This document shows, piece after piece, positions 45,815 to 54,868 of a stretch of 64,000 nt of DNA (the stretch's first letter is position 1; every line of letters starts with the position of its first letter). The notes under the pieces were generated by a model. The model was not told the origin of the DNA, did not search any database, and worked only from the letters and a program-made list of their open reading frames with translations. This stretch comes from Halalkalicoccus sp. CGA53. Lineage in GTDB: Archaea > Halobacteriota > Halobacteria > Halobacteriales > Halalkalicoccaceae. The stretch spans positions 186,001-250,000 of the forward strand of contig NZ_CP144124.1 in NCBI RefSeq assembly GCF_036429475.1, written 5' to 3'. A program made the translations under genes and the position numbers.

Positions 45815-46113
45815 TTCACTGCCTCAGGAGGTTCTGATCCGACGGATTCTGCATCCTCGTCGATCGTTGGCTTCTCGGGAGTGTAAATTTCCGAGAGACT
45901 TGGTTTTCCCAAGTACCACCAAGCGAACACCGAGTGAGAGACGAACGCAAGCCCGACGATTCCTATCAGGACGACAAATGCCTCCGGCAGGATACCGATG
46001 AACTGCATCTCGCCACCGCCCCCTGTGTAGATCAATAGGTAGGCGATAAATATCACATTTAATATTGCTGTCCATGTCCACCAAATCATTCCTCGTTTGC
46101 GCTTACCCGTCAT
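45811..46113 (-). CDS. Small membrane partner of the symporter
   Basis: A 100-aa protein with two hydrophobic helices (WWTWTAILNVIFIAYLLIYT at about 11-30 and LIGIVGLAFVSHSVFAWWYL at about 49-68) and an acidic tail. Genes of this kind (DUF3311/DUF485-like) often sit directly before SSS symporters and act as an accessory subunit. The coupled start of the symporter supports this. Confidence 0.75.
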   Translation of the reverse strand: MTGKRKRGMIWWTWTAILNVIFIAYLLIYTGGGGEMQFIGILPEAFVVLIGIVGLAFVSHSVFAWWYLGKPSLSEIYTPEKPTIDEDAESVGSEPPEAVK

Positions 46114-46387
46114 ACGTGGTATCGCGACCCATGCTACTGTTTTAAACCCTTCTATTTTGAGCTATTCTACACCCGTACCTGATTATTATATCATCCCCTC
46201 ATAGACACAAGCTTGGAAAAGTAGAGAGAAACATCGGACATATTTGATTTATAGCCACCATTTTGATTTACTGAAGTTAACAGCGGAAAACGACAGTGAG
46301 AATCTGTAAATCAAGTCATCGGTGTATTCGATACTCAAGCGTACCACGGACCGAATATTCAAGATGGGAACCGTTCACTCTACGACG

Positions 46388-47311
46388 ATGATCGATCCAC
46401 AGGAGGTCCCTCGATTCGCAGGGGTACCGACATTCATGCGACGTCCACACGTATACGACTTGGAAACGTCGTCTGCGGACATCGCGTTTTTGGGAATCCC
46501 GTATGACGACGCAACGAGCTACCGACCTGGGGCTCGGTTCGGTCCGCGTGCGATCCGATTGGCCTCAACGCTCCTGAAACCGTATAATCCTGTGACTGAA
46601 ACCGATCTCACAAACGTCGAGATCGTTGATCACGACGACGTCCCGGTTGTACCGGGGTACACAGAAGAGACGTTTGATCGCATTGAATCGCGAGTCGCTT
46701 CTGTCCTCGATCACGGTGTGTTCCCCGCTATCGCTGGCGGTGATCACTCGACAACGCTCCCAGTGCTCCGAGCGATTGCCGCTGAACACGGCCCAGTCTC
46801 ACTAGTTCAAATCGACGCACACTCTGACCTCTGGACCGAGTATTTCGGCAAGCCGTACAATCATGGGACGACCGTCCACCACGCGATCGAAGAAGGGTTA
46901 ATCGATCCCGAGTCGTCGATCCGGATTGGCGAGCGTGGTGGTCTGTATGGACCGGAGGACATCACCCGCCACGATGACGCCGGCATTGAGTATCACACGA
47001 TTGATGCCGTCGACGACCTCGGTATCGACGACCTTGGCGAGCGAATTCGAGAACGCATTGACGGTCCCACCTACGCCACGTTAGACATCGACGCAGTCGA
47101 TCCTGCGTTTGCACCAGGAACTGGAACTCCAAGCCCTGGTGGTCTTACATCAAGGGAATTCCTCCACCTCATTCGGGCACTCCACCATGCCGAGCTCGTT
47201 GGTTTCGATCTTGTCGAAGTCGCACCTCCGTATGACGATCAAGCCGGGTCGACGGCGATTCTCGGCGCAACTGCCATCTTCGAAGCTCTGTGTGCGGCTG
47301 TTGAAGACTGA
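46388..47311 (+). CDS. Agmatinase/arginase-family ureohydrolase
   Basis: A protein of about 308 aa; the frame is open to 46322, but the ATG at 46388 has a TATA-like GAATATTC centred about 31 bases upstream. Manganese-site motifs are complete: AGGDHSTTLPVL, QIDAHSDLWTEY and LDIDAVDPAFAPGTGTPSPG. The family hydrolyses guanidino groups of agmatine, arginine, guanidinobutyrate and related compounds to urea; some members act on guanidine itself. With the DUF1989 gene, the symporter and the carbamoylase, it probably serves nitrogen release from an imported guanidino or ureido compound. The exact substrate cannot be read from the sequence. Confidence 0.85.
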   Translation: MIDPQEVPRFAGVPTFMRRPHVYDLETSSADIAFLGIPYDDATSYRPGARFGPRAIRLASTLLKPYNPVTETDLTNVEIVDHDDVPVVPGYTEETFDRIESRVASVLDHGVFPAIAGGDHSTTLPVLRAIAAEHGPVSLVQIDAHSDLWTEYFGKPYNHGTTVHHAIEEGLIDPESSIRIGERGGLYGPEDITRHDDAGIEYHTIDAVDDLGIDDLGERIRERIDGPTYATLDIDAVDPAFAPGTGTPSPGGLTSREFLHLIRALHHAELVGFDLVEVAPPYDDQAGSTAILGATAIFEALCAAVED

Positions 47312-47460
47312 TCCACAACAACCGAGTCTGATCGGTCGCTGCCATCCAAATCGATGATCCGCTAACCCGGGCTTGAATTTATAAACTGTTATCGCCTAGT
47401 TAGGATTCACTGAACCGGTAGCTCCGAACATTAAATATCCACTGCCGAGAGTGGCCTGCT

Positions 47461-48711
47461 ATGGGGATTCGTCTCAACCGCGACCGGTTAGTCGAAACGA
47501 TGAAAACGCAGGCTGAAATCGGCGCAACTCCTGGAGGAGGACTTCGTCGGCTCGCGTTATCGGACGAAGACAAAGAAGTGCGCGATTGGTTCACCGACCA
47601 GCTAGAGGCCGAGGGCCTCTCAGTTCGAATCGACGAATTCGGCAACATGTTCGGGCGAAGAGAGGGTGCGAACCCAAACGCCGCCCCAGTGCTCGTCGGA
47701 TCACACCTCGATTCGCAACCATATGGAGGTATTTACGACGGTGCTCTCGGCGTCGTCGCAGCTCTTGAATTCATCCGGGCTCTGAACGATGCGGACGTCG
47801 AGACGGAACGGCCCGTCGAGATCGTCAACTGGACAAACGAGGAAGGGTCCCGCTTCCAGCCGGCGATGCAAGGTAGCGGCGTCTGGGCCGGTGCCCACGA
47901 CATTGACGAGGAGTACGCAAAGACCGACGAACAGGGAAACACTCTCGAAGACGAACTCAAGCGCATTGGGTACAAAGGCACCGAGCCTGCGGAACCACGC
48001 GAAGAGTACGACGCTTACCTCGAGCTACACATCGAACAGGGACCGTACCTGGAAGAGGGTGAACATCAGGTCGGTGTTGTTACCGGTATCGTCGGGTTCG
48101 TCTGGGGGGCAATCACGTTCTACGGTGAGGCAAATCACTCAGGATCGACACCGATGCATTACCGGAGCGACGCGCTGGTCGGCGCTGCAGACGTGATCAC
48201 CCAGGTCCGCCGGATTCCATCGATGCTTGGAGAACGGACCGTTGGAACAGTAGGGTTCATCTCGGCCAGTCCGAACTCAATCAACATTATTCCCGGTGAG
48301 GTCACGTTCACCTTCGGGTTTCGAGATCCGAGCGACGGGATCATCGACGAAGCGTACGACCGTGTTCTCTACGAAGCCGAAATGGCGGCCGAACGAGAAG
48401 GACTTGACTGGGAGTTCGAAGAGCGAATGCACGTCTCGAGTGTCGAGTTCTCCGATCGCTGCGTTGACGCCGTTGAATCCACGGCTGCGGCGTTGGACTA
48501 TGACTATCGTAAAATCTTCAGTGGGGCCGGCCACGACGCTTCTCACACCGCTCGGGTCTGCGATACTGGAATGGTCTTCGCCGTGAGTGAAAACGGAAAG
48601 AGCCACTCGGAAGCGGAGTACACGAGTTGGGACGATTGCTACGTTGCAGCGAACACGCTCTCGAACGCCGCATTTGATCTTGCACAGTCAATCGACACCA
48701 CCGATTCGTAA
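47461..48711 (+). CDS. M20-family N-carbamoyl-amino-acid/ureide amidohydrolase
   Basis: A 416-aa binuclear metal amidohydrolase. The start fits a TATA-like TTAAATATCC at about 47431. Metal-site segments are VLVGSHLDSQPYGGIYDGAL (His and Asp), VEIVNWTNEEGSRFQPAMQG (Glu pair) and ELHIEQGPYLEE (His), and SGAGHDASHTARVCDTGMVF supplies the last His. The dimer domain with GEANHSGSTPMHYRSDAL is present. The family includes N-carbamoyl-L-amino acid hydrolase, allantoate amidohydrolase and ureidoglycolate amidohydrolase, all releasing ammonia from carbamoyl groups. It is adjacent to the ureohydrolase on the same strand, 149 bases downstream. Confidence 0.9.
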   Translation: MGIRLNRDRLVETMKTQAEIGATPGGGLRRLALSDEDKEVRDWFTDQLEAEGLSVRIDEFGNMFGRREGANPNAAPVLVGSHLDSQPYGGIYDGALGVVAALEFIRALNDADVETERPVEIVNWTNEEGSRFQPAMQGSGVWAGAHDIDEEYAKTDEQGNTLEDELKRIGYKGTEPAEPREEYDAYLELHIEQGPYLEEGEHQVGVVTGIVGFVWGAITFYGEANHSGSTPMHYRSDALVGAADVITQVRRIPSMLGERTVGTVGFISASPNSINIIPGEVTFTFGFRDPSDGIIDEAYDRVLYEAEMAAEREGLDWEFEERMHVSSVEFSDRCVDAVESTAAALDYDYRKIFSGAGHDASHTARVCDTGMVFAVSENGKSHSEAEYTSWDDCYVAANTLSNAAFDLAQSIDTTDS

Positions 48712-49268
48712 CTAGCTCGTGCGGTCGGTTTCTCTTGGTCTCAATGGCATCTGTGTTCGGTTAAGGCCGTAAGTGACGAACTGTCGAGCCTCGGGTCCTG
48801 ACCGAGAAGGTTCAGGCGACCGGATTCAGGGTGTTACACAGCCCGTGAATATTACTGCCAGTGTTAACCGAACACGAATGCTTCGTATACTAAACATCTA
48901 CCGAGGAGAAGCATTCCGCCGCAACTATTACTATGTATATCTGCTTGGTAAACTCACGTATTCGTGCCCTCATATCTATATTTCCCATGCTATTTGTTCT
49001 TGTTTGTCATTGACTACGCTCAGTTATATTCGAAATCGGAATTGCCGTATAGAGTTGGTTTCAGTTTCTGATCTCGATCTCGGTTGCCAAGTGGATCATA
49101 TTCGCATATGAGGGGGGTTCGTTCCTCAGTTTGTGAATACTACGGTCGGCGCAGCCTCGCTGCTCGGGTCACAATCTCTTCGGTTATCGCTAAGACGGTG
49201 AGATTCTCGGGTCTTCAAATCAGCTCCGGTGCGTCTCAACCGCCAGGCGCCTATCCCAGTTGCCGTGA
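48712..49268. other. Intergenic stretch with a short inverted-repeat unit
   Basis: No gene is recognised. The notable feature is a perfect 12-bp inverted repeat, GTGTTCGGTTAA (48753-48764) and TTAACCGAACAC (48864-48875), bounding 123 bp, which may be a very small non-autonomous element or remnant. The rest is A/T-rich (48890-49110) without structure that I can name. Confidence 0.45.
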
Positions 49269-49553
49269 TTACGCAACCAGGGATTCGATGTACTGTGCTT
49301 CCCATTCTTGACGAGCGGAAAGCTCCCGCTCACCACGCTCGGTGAGCGTGTATTCGTTCGTTCGCTGATCCCGTGAACCCTTGCTGACGAAGCCCTTCTC
49401 GACGAGCGTATCGAGATTCGGATAGAGCCGACCGTGGTGAACTTCTCCTCCGTAATACTGCTCGAGTTCCTCCTTGATCGCGAGGCCGTGTGGCTCGCCG
49501 AGACCCGCAATTACATAGAGAAGGTCTCTCTGGAACGCTGTCAAGTCGTTCAT
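49269..49553 (-). CDS. PadR-like winged-helix regulator
   Basis: A 94-aa protein from the ATG at 49553; the frame is open to 49613. It is the typical haloarchaeal PadR domain: LTAFQRDLLYVIAGLGEPHG, LAIKEELEQYYGGEVHHGRL, YPNLDTLVEKGFVSKGSRDQ and YTLTERGERELSARQEW. It lacks the extended C-terminal dimer helix of bacterial PadR. It lies 52 bases after the polymerase gene on the same strand and may be co-transcribed with it. Target unknown. Confidence 0.8.
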   Translation of the reverse strand: MNDLTAFQRDLLYVIAGLGEPHGLAIKEELEQYYGGEVHHGRLYPNLDTLVEKGFVSKGSRDQRTNEYTLTERGERELSARQEWEAQYIESLVA

Positions 49554-49605
49554 ACCAGTTGCTACGAGACGTCGAACATAAACAAATGGCGAATCAGAAT
49601 AGAAT

Positions 49606-51732
49606 TCAGTCATAGAACGCTGTCAATGACGTGTCAGTATGAGACGAGAGGTATCTTTCGAGTTCAGGACGTCGCCATCCAAGGGGTGAACAGACGCTCT
49701 CTGCGGACCGAATCAGCAGGTCGGAATAAAACTCTTCATCATACCGATCAGGTGATTCGTAGACGAGTTTCACACGATCACGCGAGCGTTTTGAATCGTC
49801 AACGACTACGTAGGAGATGTTCTGACCCGGATGTGGATCGAGCCCCCCGTCTTCGGCGCGTTCGAGAGCTGCAACCGTTCGGGTATACTGGGTGTACTCA
49901 TCGATATGCTTCGAAGCACGATTGTCGATAGCAAGCGCCTCTGGATCAACCCGACCTGCTCGAAGTTCACCGAGCTGTCGTTGTAACAGAGCACACACCG
50001 CTTCCGGTGACCGAGAGCGGTCTAACGTCTCGATCAACTCCTGTTGAGCGGTCTTGATCCACTCCGGCGTCGAACGCTGTCGACACTCGATTCCACGATA
50101 CTTGTACTCCAATTCGTCCTCCCCAACTTCATCAGCCACTTTCCCGAAGTACTTCGTGAGTGCGCCTTGGTCGCTACCTCGTAAGGGAACGAACCCGACC
50201 CACTCAAAAGCAGCTTCGTACTCAAGCCGAATCCCAACGCGATCGGTGATCTCCGTCGCGAGCTCATCGAGCGGTCTCTGTTGCTCACCGTCGATCGCGG
50301 TCACCCATAGGCTGTCGACGATCCCGTGGACGAGGTGCCACCCGTTCGCTTCGAGGACCTCCTTAGCCTCGAGCAGGATCTCGCGAGCGTACGCATTGAT
50401 CGCTTCGTGGCATTCGATCCGTCCGAATTTCGCATTCGAGAATCCCTGGTAACCGAAACAGCTCACGAGAATCCACTTGATTGCATCTGCTCGAGATTTG
50501 AGCACGGCCGCCCGCTCAGGATCGTCCGTTTCTGGGATCGCTCGCTTAAACGCATCGCGATCGTCGATCAGCGGTTGAAGCACATCGACGAGATACCCTC
50601 GCTCATCACAGATCGAATAGCCCAGACCGGGAATCTCCTCCCGATCAGCATGACACTCGCAACGAACCGTCTCCGGGCTGATGTTGAACTGACAAATGAT
50701 ATTCGGATAGAGCGAGGAGAAATCCAGCTCGTGGATATCTTCGTGAAACCCAACCTCCGGTGCGAAGGTGTAGCCGCCTCGGTCGGCGTTGTGCAGGGTC
50801 GAGAGTGGCTTGAAGAACTCGTGACGCCATGAGTTCCACGGGACGAGCACGTCGCGATCGCGAGCCTCACAGATTTGAATAGAGGTGAGAACGTTGCCGA
50901 TCGACGCCCAGGCGGTTTCTTGGAGCGGCTTTCGAGAACGCCGAACCATATCCAGACAGCCATCCAACCCGGATTGCTCGAAGAAAAACGTATTCGAGCG
51001 GTCGATAATCGCCCGCCCGGGGACGTTATACCGAGCAGGTGAGTGCCCGATGTTTCCGTAGCTTTCGTACGTCGAGCGCCCGGCCAAGCGCTGCCTGCCG
51101 GGGAGTCGTCCGAGCTGAAGGTCGACATCGAGCCCCTCGGCGGTTTCGTAGAGCGTCGGAATGATCTGACTGGAGGAAACGATCAGGATATCGGGATCCT
51201 CGCGCTCGATGCGACGATGGATCGCATGGAGAACTCCGACCGGTGTACCGATGATCGGTTGACCGTCGATGGTGAGTTCGGTGATCGGTGGATTCGCTAA
51301 TTCGGGCGGAGAAACCTCGATCTCGAGTGTCGAGGGTGTGTGCACTGGCGTCGGATCGAGATCGTTCTCCAAACAGTAGCGGAACTCCCGCGAGAGATCG
51401 ACATTGTAGAGTTTGTACTCACCGGGCTGACCGAGTCCCCGAATCTGGTAGGCGACAGGAAGTAGCTCCTCGAGGCGTCTCACGTCGATTCTGAGGACGT
51501 CCTCGTCTTCGTGACGAAAGCCCCGTCGCCACCGTTCGATTCGCGTTGAGACGACCGTGGGATAGTACCCAAGCCGCTCATGCAGTGTGGATAGCCCGTC
51601 GGTCGTGGTCTGTGCACCATCATATGTTGCGTAAATCGTCGGTGTGTAATCGCTCACACGCTCGTACTCGGCACCGTCATGGGTGATCGACCACTCGTAG
51701 ATGTCCTCGAGATAGTCGATCTTGTAGACCAT
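49606..51732 (-). CDS. Family B DNA polymerase of the haloarchaeal accessory type
   Basis: A 708-aa protein. Motif A is LDFSSLYPNIICQF, motif B is KWILVSCFGYQGFSNAKFG, and motif C is GIVDSLWVTAI. In motif C the first Asp of the usual DTDS is replaced, so only the second, catalytically more important Asp remains. An exonuclease-like fold may occupy the N-terminal 300 residues, but I do not see a complete DxE/ExD set. The protein is shorter than chromosomal PolB3. It is the last of three overlapping or abutting genes (RadA-like, small protein, polymerase), suggesting a translesion or repair unit, possibly with the divergent SRAP gene. Activity is likely but reduced fidelity is possible. Confidence 0.8.
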   Translation of the reverse strand: MVYKIDYLEDIYEWSITHDGAEYERVSDYTPTIYATYDGAQTTTDGLSTLHERLGYYPTVVSTRIERWRRGFRHEDEDVLRIDVRRLEELLPVAYQIRGLGQPGEYKLYNVDLSREFRYCLENDLDPTPVHTPSTLEIEVSPPELANPPITELTIDGQPIIGTPVGVLHAIHRRIEREDPDILIVSSSQIIPTLYETAEGLDVDLQLGRLPGRQRLAGRSTYESYGNIGHSPARYNVPGRAIIDRSNTFFFEQSGLDGCLDMVRRSRKPLQETAWASIGNVLTSIQICEARDRDVLVPWNSWRHEFFKPLSTLHNADRGGYTFAPEVGFHEDIHELDFSSLYPNIICQFNISPETVRCECHADREEIPGLGYSICDERGYLVDVLQPLIDDRDAFKRAIPETDDPERAAVLKSRADAIKWILVSCFGYQGFSNAKFGRIECHEAINAYAREILLEAKEVLEANGWHLVHGIVDSLWVTAIDGEQQRPLDELATEITDRVGIRLEYEAAFEWVGFVPLRGSDQGALTKYFGKVADEVGEDELEYKYRGIECRQRSTPEWIKTAQQELIETLDRSRSPEAVCALLQRQLGELRAGRVDPEALAIDNRASKHIDEYTQYTRTVAALERAEDGGLDPHPGQNISYVVVDDSKRSRDRVKLVYESPDRYDEEFYSDLLIRSAESVCSPLGWRRPELERYLSSHTDTSLTAFYD

Positions 51733-51733
51733 C

Positions 51734-52012
51734 TCACTCCCCGTCGGAGGATTCAGTCGCTTCCTCCAGTCGGGTAAGTCGTGTTTCGAGCTTTTCGAGC
51801 CGGGCTTCTTGTTCGAGATCGATCGAAATCAGCGCGGGGTAGAACGGCTCTGTGTGGTTGAGGTAGCCGCTCGCGTCGGCGTGTGCTCGGATATAGGAAA
51901 ACAGCTGATCGAAGTGCTGTTGATCCTCTCGACGGAGTCCCCGTCGATAGTCTGACCACAGGTTTTCGAACGCCCGGAGGACGTCACGATACGTGGGATT
52001 AGTGCGACCCAT
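51734..52012 (-). CDS. Small protein between radA-like and polB genes
   Basis: A 92-aa protein from the ATG at 52012. It begins GRTNPTYRDVLRAFENLWSD and has an ordered helical core with HFDQLFSYIRAHADASGYLN and PFYPALISIDLEQEARLEKL; the C-terminus is a short coiled coil (RLEKLETRLTRLEEATE). Its start overlaps the upstream stop by 14 bases and the polymerase ATG follows its stop by 1 base. The fixed position suggests an accessory subunit of the polymerase. No enzyme motif. Confidence 0.65.
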   Translation of the reverse strand: MGRTNPTYRDVLRAFENLWSDYRRGLRREDQQHFDQLFSYIRAHADASGYLNHTEPFYPALISIDLEQEARLEKLETRLTRLEEATESSDGE

Positions 52013-52694
52013 CAGCAGGCACCTCCGGGGTCTGTGGGCCTGTCTGAGCGGCATCGTAGATCGGCTGACGAGCATTTAGGATCTCCGCCCAGAATGCGAG
52101 CGTCGTCTGGTAATGGCCGTTCCCGAGCGGATAGACAAGTGTCTCGAACGAGTCAGCGATGAAGCGAGGACCCATGCGTGTGTGCTTACAGCGAATCGTC
52201 TCGATCGCGGCTGCTTTGATCGGATCGGTAAACGAGTCTGCACAGGTTCGTGTGACCAATATCGGAAAGTCGTATTCCCGAGCGATGCCAGCGAGTTCAG
52301 CGAGAATTCGAACAAGCATCTTTGTCGCGTCCTCATCTCGAAGCGCGTCGTCCTTGTACATCCCGTCGAGGGCTGGCAGGACCAGCAGGGTCGTATTCGC
52401 ATCAACGGTCTCTGTGAGGTCCTCTACGAGGCTGTAGTGCTGGAAGGGAGTGAATGCACGCGCCACCTGTATCCGATCCAGTACCCGCTGATCGGAAGCT
52501 AATTTTGCAAGCGGCTGTGTTCTCGCGTGACCGTGCGTATCGACCCAGTACGCGGTGCCTCGGGTGAGCGAAACGTGATCGACGATCAATGCGTGAAGCG
52601 GGCTGATCGATCCGTCATCAGAGGCAAGGAGTCGTATTCCTTTACCGAGGGCGGGGAGTTCCGGGATCGGGAGCTGATCTGTATCAGATCTCAT
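51999..52694 (-). CDS. RecA/RadA-like protein without a Walker A motif
   Basis: A protein of about 231 aa from the ATG at 52694. The middle and C-terminal parts resemble the RecA/RadA fold: AFTPFQHYSLVEDLTETVDA, NTTLLVLPALDGMYKDDALR at the Walker B position, MLVRILAELAGIAREYDFPI and LVTRTCADS. The N-terminal segment, LHALIVDHVSLTRGTAYWVD, occupies the Walker A position but lacks a GxxxxGK[T/S] loop. It is probably a non-ATPase RadA paralogue that assists recombination or the polymerase, by analogy with bacterial ImuA-type proteins beside error-prone polymerases. That analogy is inference. Confidence 0.65.
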   Translation of the reverse strand: MRSDTDQLPIPELPALGKGIRLLASDDGSISPLHALIVDHVSLTRGTAYWVDTHGHARTQPLAKLASDQRVLDRIQVARAFTPFQHYSLVEDLTETVDANTTLLVLPALDGMYKDDALRDEDATKMLVRILAELAGIAREYDFPILVTRTCADSFTDPIKAAAIETIRCKHTRMGPRFIADSFETLVYPLGNGHYQTTLAFWAEILNARQPIYDAAQTGPQTPEVPADGSH

Positions 52695-52730
52695 ATCACA
52701 CAGAACGGTCGAAATCGGAATAAGACTCGG

Positions 52731-52756
52731 CGTGTCTTTTCCAGACCTGCCAGAAC
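52731..52756. promoter_or_regulatory. ORB-core-like motif upstream of the radA-like operon
   Basis: GTGTCTTTTCCAGACCTGCC then AGAACC, about 37-62 bases before the start codon at 52694. It aligns with 54736-54765 before the first orc1 gene and with 63005-63031 before the second; the shared core is TTTCC(A/G)GA-NN-T(G/T)CC(A/T)GA. Confidence 0.5.
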
Positions 52757-52902
52757 CGAGGGAGGTATGCAATCAAACTCGACACCCACGGACAGTTTCG
52801 ACGTTCAGAAATCCTGTTCCAGATCAGTTCCACAAACAACAGTGGAGTATCGATTGCTATCCTCAGGAGCAGGTTGATACACATAGGAACCGTACCGTTT
52901 CT

Positions 52903-53589
52903 ATGTGTGGACGAAACGCTCTGTTCACCCCTCAGGGCGAATTAGAGGCGCGATTCGGGGCAAAGATCGTCACCGATGGTGGGTACACCCCGCGATACAA
53001 CATCGCACCAGGTGATGGACTCGAAGTCATCACGAACGAGGCGAGCGAGGAGATCGACCAATTCCATTGGGGACTGATTCCGTTTTGGGCTGACGAGCCG
53101 GGAGAAGGTATCATCAACGCTCGATCGGAGACCGCTCACGAAAAACGAACATTCGAGGACGCCTGGGAATCGAGACCCTGTCTCGTCCTCTCATCGGGAT
53201 TCTACGAATGGCAAGAGCGAACAGGAGGTCCAAAGCAACCATATCGTATACATCGTGAGGACACTCCCGCGTTCGCGATGGCCGGTCTCTGGGAGGTCTG
53301 GACGAATGGAGAGACAGAGATACCGTGCGTGACAATTCTCACCACAGAACCGAACGAGATGATGAAATCGATTCACGATCGGATGCCCGTAGTGCTTCCG
53401 ACCGACGTCGAAGAGACGTGGCTCGCAGCAGATCCATATGAACGACGAGAATTGTGTGGGCCCTACCCCGACGAGGACCTCGAGGTGTACGAAATCTCAA
53501 CTCAAGTAAATAACCCCGGAAACGATGATCCCTCGGTGATCGAACCGCTGGATTACGACCAGTCCGGACTCGACCATTTCAGTTCCTGA
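52903..53589 (+). CDS. SRAP (HMCES/YedK) DNA-protein crosslink protein
   Basis: A protein of about 228 aa from the ATG at 52903, chosen because Cys2 of MCGRNALF must become the N-terminal catalytic residue. Other conserved residues are present: INARSETAHEKRTFEDAW (Asn), LSSGFYEWQERTGGPKQPYR (Glu) and KSIHDRMPVVLP (His). SRAP proteins bind abasic sites in single-stranded DNA and form a thiazolidine crosslink that protects the site during replication. It is divergent from the radA-like/polymerase operon, supporting a shared repair role. The C-terminal tail is acidic. Confidence 0.9.
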   Translation: MCGRNALFTPQGELEARFGAKIVTDGGYTPRYNIAPGDGLEVITNEASEEIDQFHWGLIPFWADEPGEGIINARSETAHEKRTFEDAWESRPCLVLSSGFYEWQERTGGPKQPYRIHREDTPAFAMAGLWEVWTNGETEIPCVTILTTEPNEMMKSIHDRMPVVLPTDVEETWLAADPYERRELCGPYPDEDLEVYEISTQVNNPGNDDPSVIEPLDYDQSGLDHFSS

Positions 53590-53672
53590 GCGAAAGGTGA
53601 TAGTCAGGAAGGGTGGTAAGGGTACGAGGGTACGTAACGAGGGTACCACACTCACTGCGATGGTTGACCTTT

Positions 53673-54722
53673 CTAAATATAATCTTGGTCGAAAGAGTTT
53701 GAAATCCGATAGAGTCGGTCTCTACTCGTACCCTCAGCAGCGATCAGCCCGTAGCGATCCATCTTTGAGAGATACGTTCGAACGGTCCGATCGCTTTTCG
53801 GACTCTCAACTCGCTTGCGATACGAGGTGTAGAGATCACTTGGGGCGATTTCGCCTTCTTCTTGAATGACCTCATAGAGTGCTCGTTGATGATGTGTGAG
53901 CGTATCCAGATTCTTTCGGTGCATCTCGCTTTGTGCATGCGGGATCGCCTCCTCGACGATCTTCTCAGTGATTCGCTCGCTCTGTTCGTGCATCGCCGTT
54001 CGTGCGGCACTCCGAAGAACGCTGATTGCGAGACGAGCATCACCGGCAGCGGCGTCGGCGATCGTCGCTAACACGGTTTGATCGACAGCACCTTTCCGGA
54101 GTCCACGTTCAGCACGGGCGTGCAGAATCGCCGTGAGATCTTCTACACCATACTTGTCGAACCGGACTCGATCGCAACCCCTATATCGACTGATAATCCG
54201 TTCGTCGAGATCGGCAAAGAGCTCCTCCTCACGATTGGCGATCAGCATTGTCGAGAACTGCGGGAGCGCGTAGAGATCGTACAAAATGCGTTTGTCCTCA
54301 AGTTGGTCGACTTCGTCGAGAATCACGACGCAGTGTGGTCCGTTGTATTCTCGAAGTCGTTCGATGAGCTCGTCGTGTGGAGTCGATTGCCGATGGATGT
54401 TGAGCGTCTTTCCGAGACCCTCGAGGATATGATAGACGGTCCGGAACTGCGAGTGTGCCTGCCAGCAATTGACATACTGAACCGTAGCGTCGAGGGTTTC
54501 TTGTTGGAGTTGATCGGTGACAAAGCGTGCGAGACAGGTCTTCCCTGCACCTGAGGGACCGGTGAGGAGTGCAGATTCGGCCGGCTCACCGTACGAGATT
54601 GGTTCGAGAACACTTGCGAGATGGTTCAACTCCTGATCCCGGTGAACGACTTCTCTCGGGACGAATTCAGAGCGGAGTACACGAGCGTCCCGAATCATGG
54701 CGAAGATGGCTGTCTCGGCCAT
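53673..54722 (-). CDS. Orc1/Cdc6 replication initiator, first copy
   Basis: A 349-aa AAA+ protein, or 341 aa if it starts at the MIRDARVL Met at 54698. Walker A is LLTGPSGAGKTCLARF, Walker B is CVVILDEVDQLED, sensor 1 is MLIANREEELFADLDERI and sensor 2 lies in DARLAISVLRSAARTAM. The C-terminal winged helix with ALYEVIQEEGEIAPSDLYTS and VRTYLSKMDRYGLI binds DNA. It is diverged from the second copy at 61690 and no full ORB cluster was seen beside it; only an ORB-core-like motif lies 20 bases upstream. It may be a regulator or serve a different origin. Confidence 0.9.
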   Translation of the reverse strand: MAETAIFAMIRDARVLRSEFVPREVVHRDQELNHLASVLEPISYGEPAESALLTGPSGAGKTCLARFVTDQLQQETLDATVQYVNCWQAHSQFRTVYHILEGLGKTLNIHRQSTPHDELIERLREYNGPHCVVILDEVDQLEDKRILYDLYALPQFSTMLIANREEELFADLDERIISRYRGCDRVRFDKYGVEDLTAILHARAERGLRKGAVDQTVLATIADAAAGDARLAISVLRSAARTAMHEQSERITEKIVEEAIPHAQSEMHRKNLDTLTHHQRALYEVIQEEGEIAPSDLYTSYRKRVESPKSDRTVRTYLSKMDRYGLIAAEGTSRDRLYRISNSFDQDYI

Positions 54723-54741
54723 ATTAAGTGGTGGTGTGTCG

Positions 54742-54765
54742 TTTCCGGAATTGCCAGAACGCGTA
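54742..54765. promoter_or_regulatory. ORB-core-like motif upstream of the first orc1
   Basis: TTTCCGGAATTGCCAGAACG, starting 20 bases before the codon at 54722. The TTTCCGGA and TTGCCAGA halves are near direct repeats. It is related to the motifs at 52731 and 63007, and its TTTCC.GA part matches the TTTCCTGAGTT core of the origin repeats. Autoregulation by Orc1 is plausible. Confidence 0.5.
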
Positions 54766-54868
54766 GCACGGGCGTCAAACGATATTGATCACCACTGGAA
54801 GTCAGCATACAGAGTATAAACAGAAACGTTAGGTCGAGGAACATCCAGTATCCAAAGATTAGGGCATG

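Noticed and set aside
43683-47311. A firm guanidine degradation pathway call.
   Set aside because: Only one DUF1989 protein is present and no guanidine/urea carboxylase or allophanate hydrolase is visible, so the substrate cannot be assigned.
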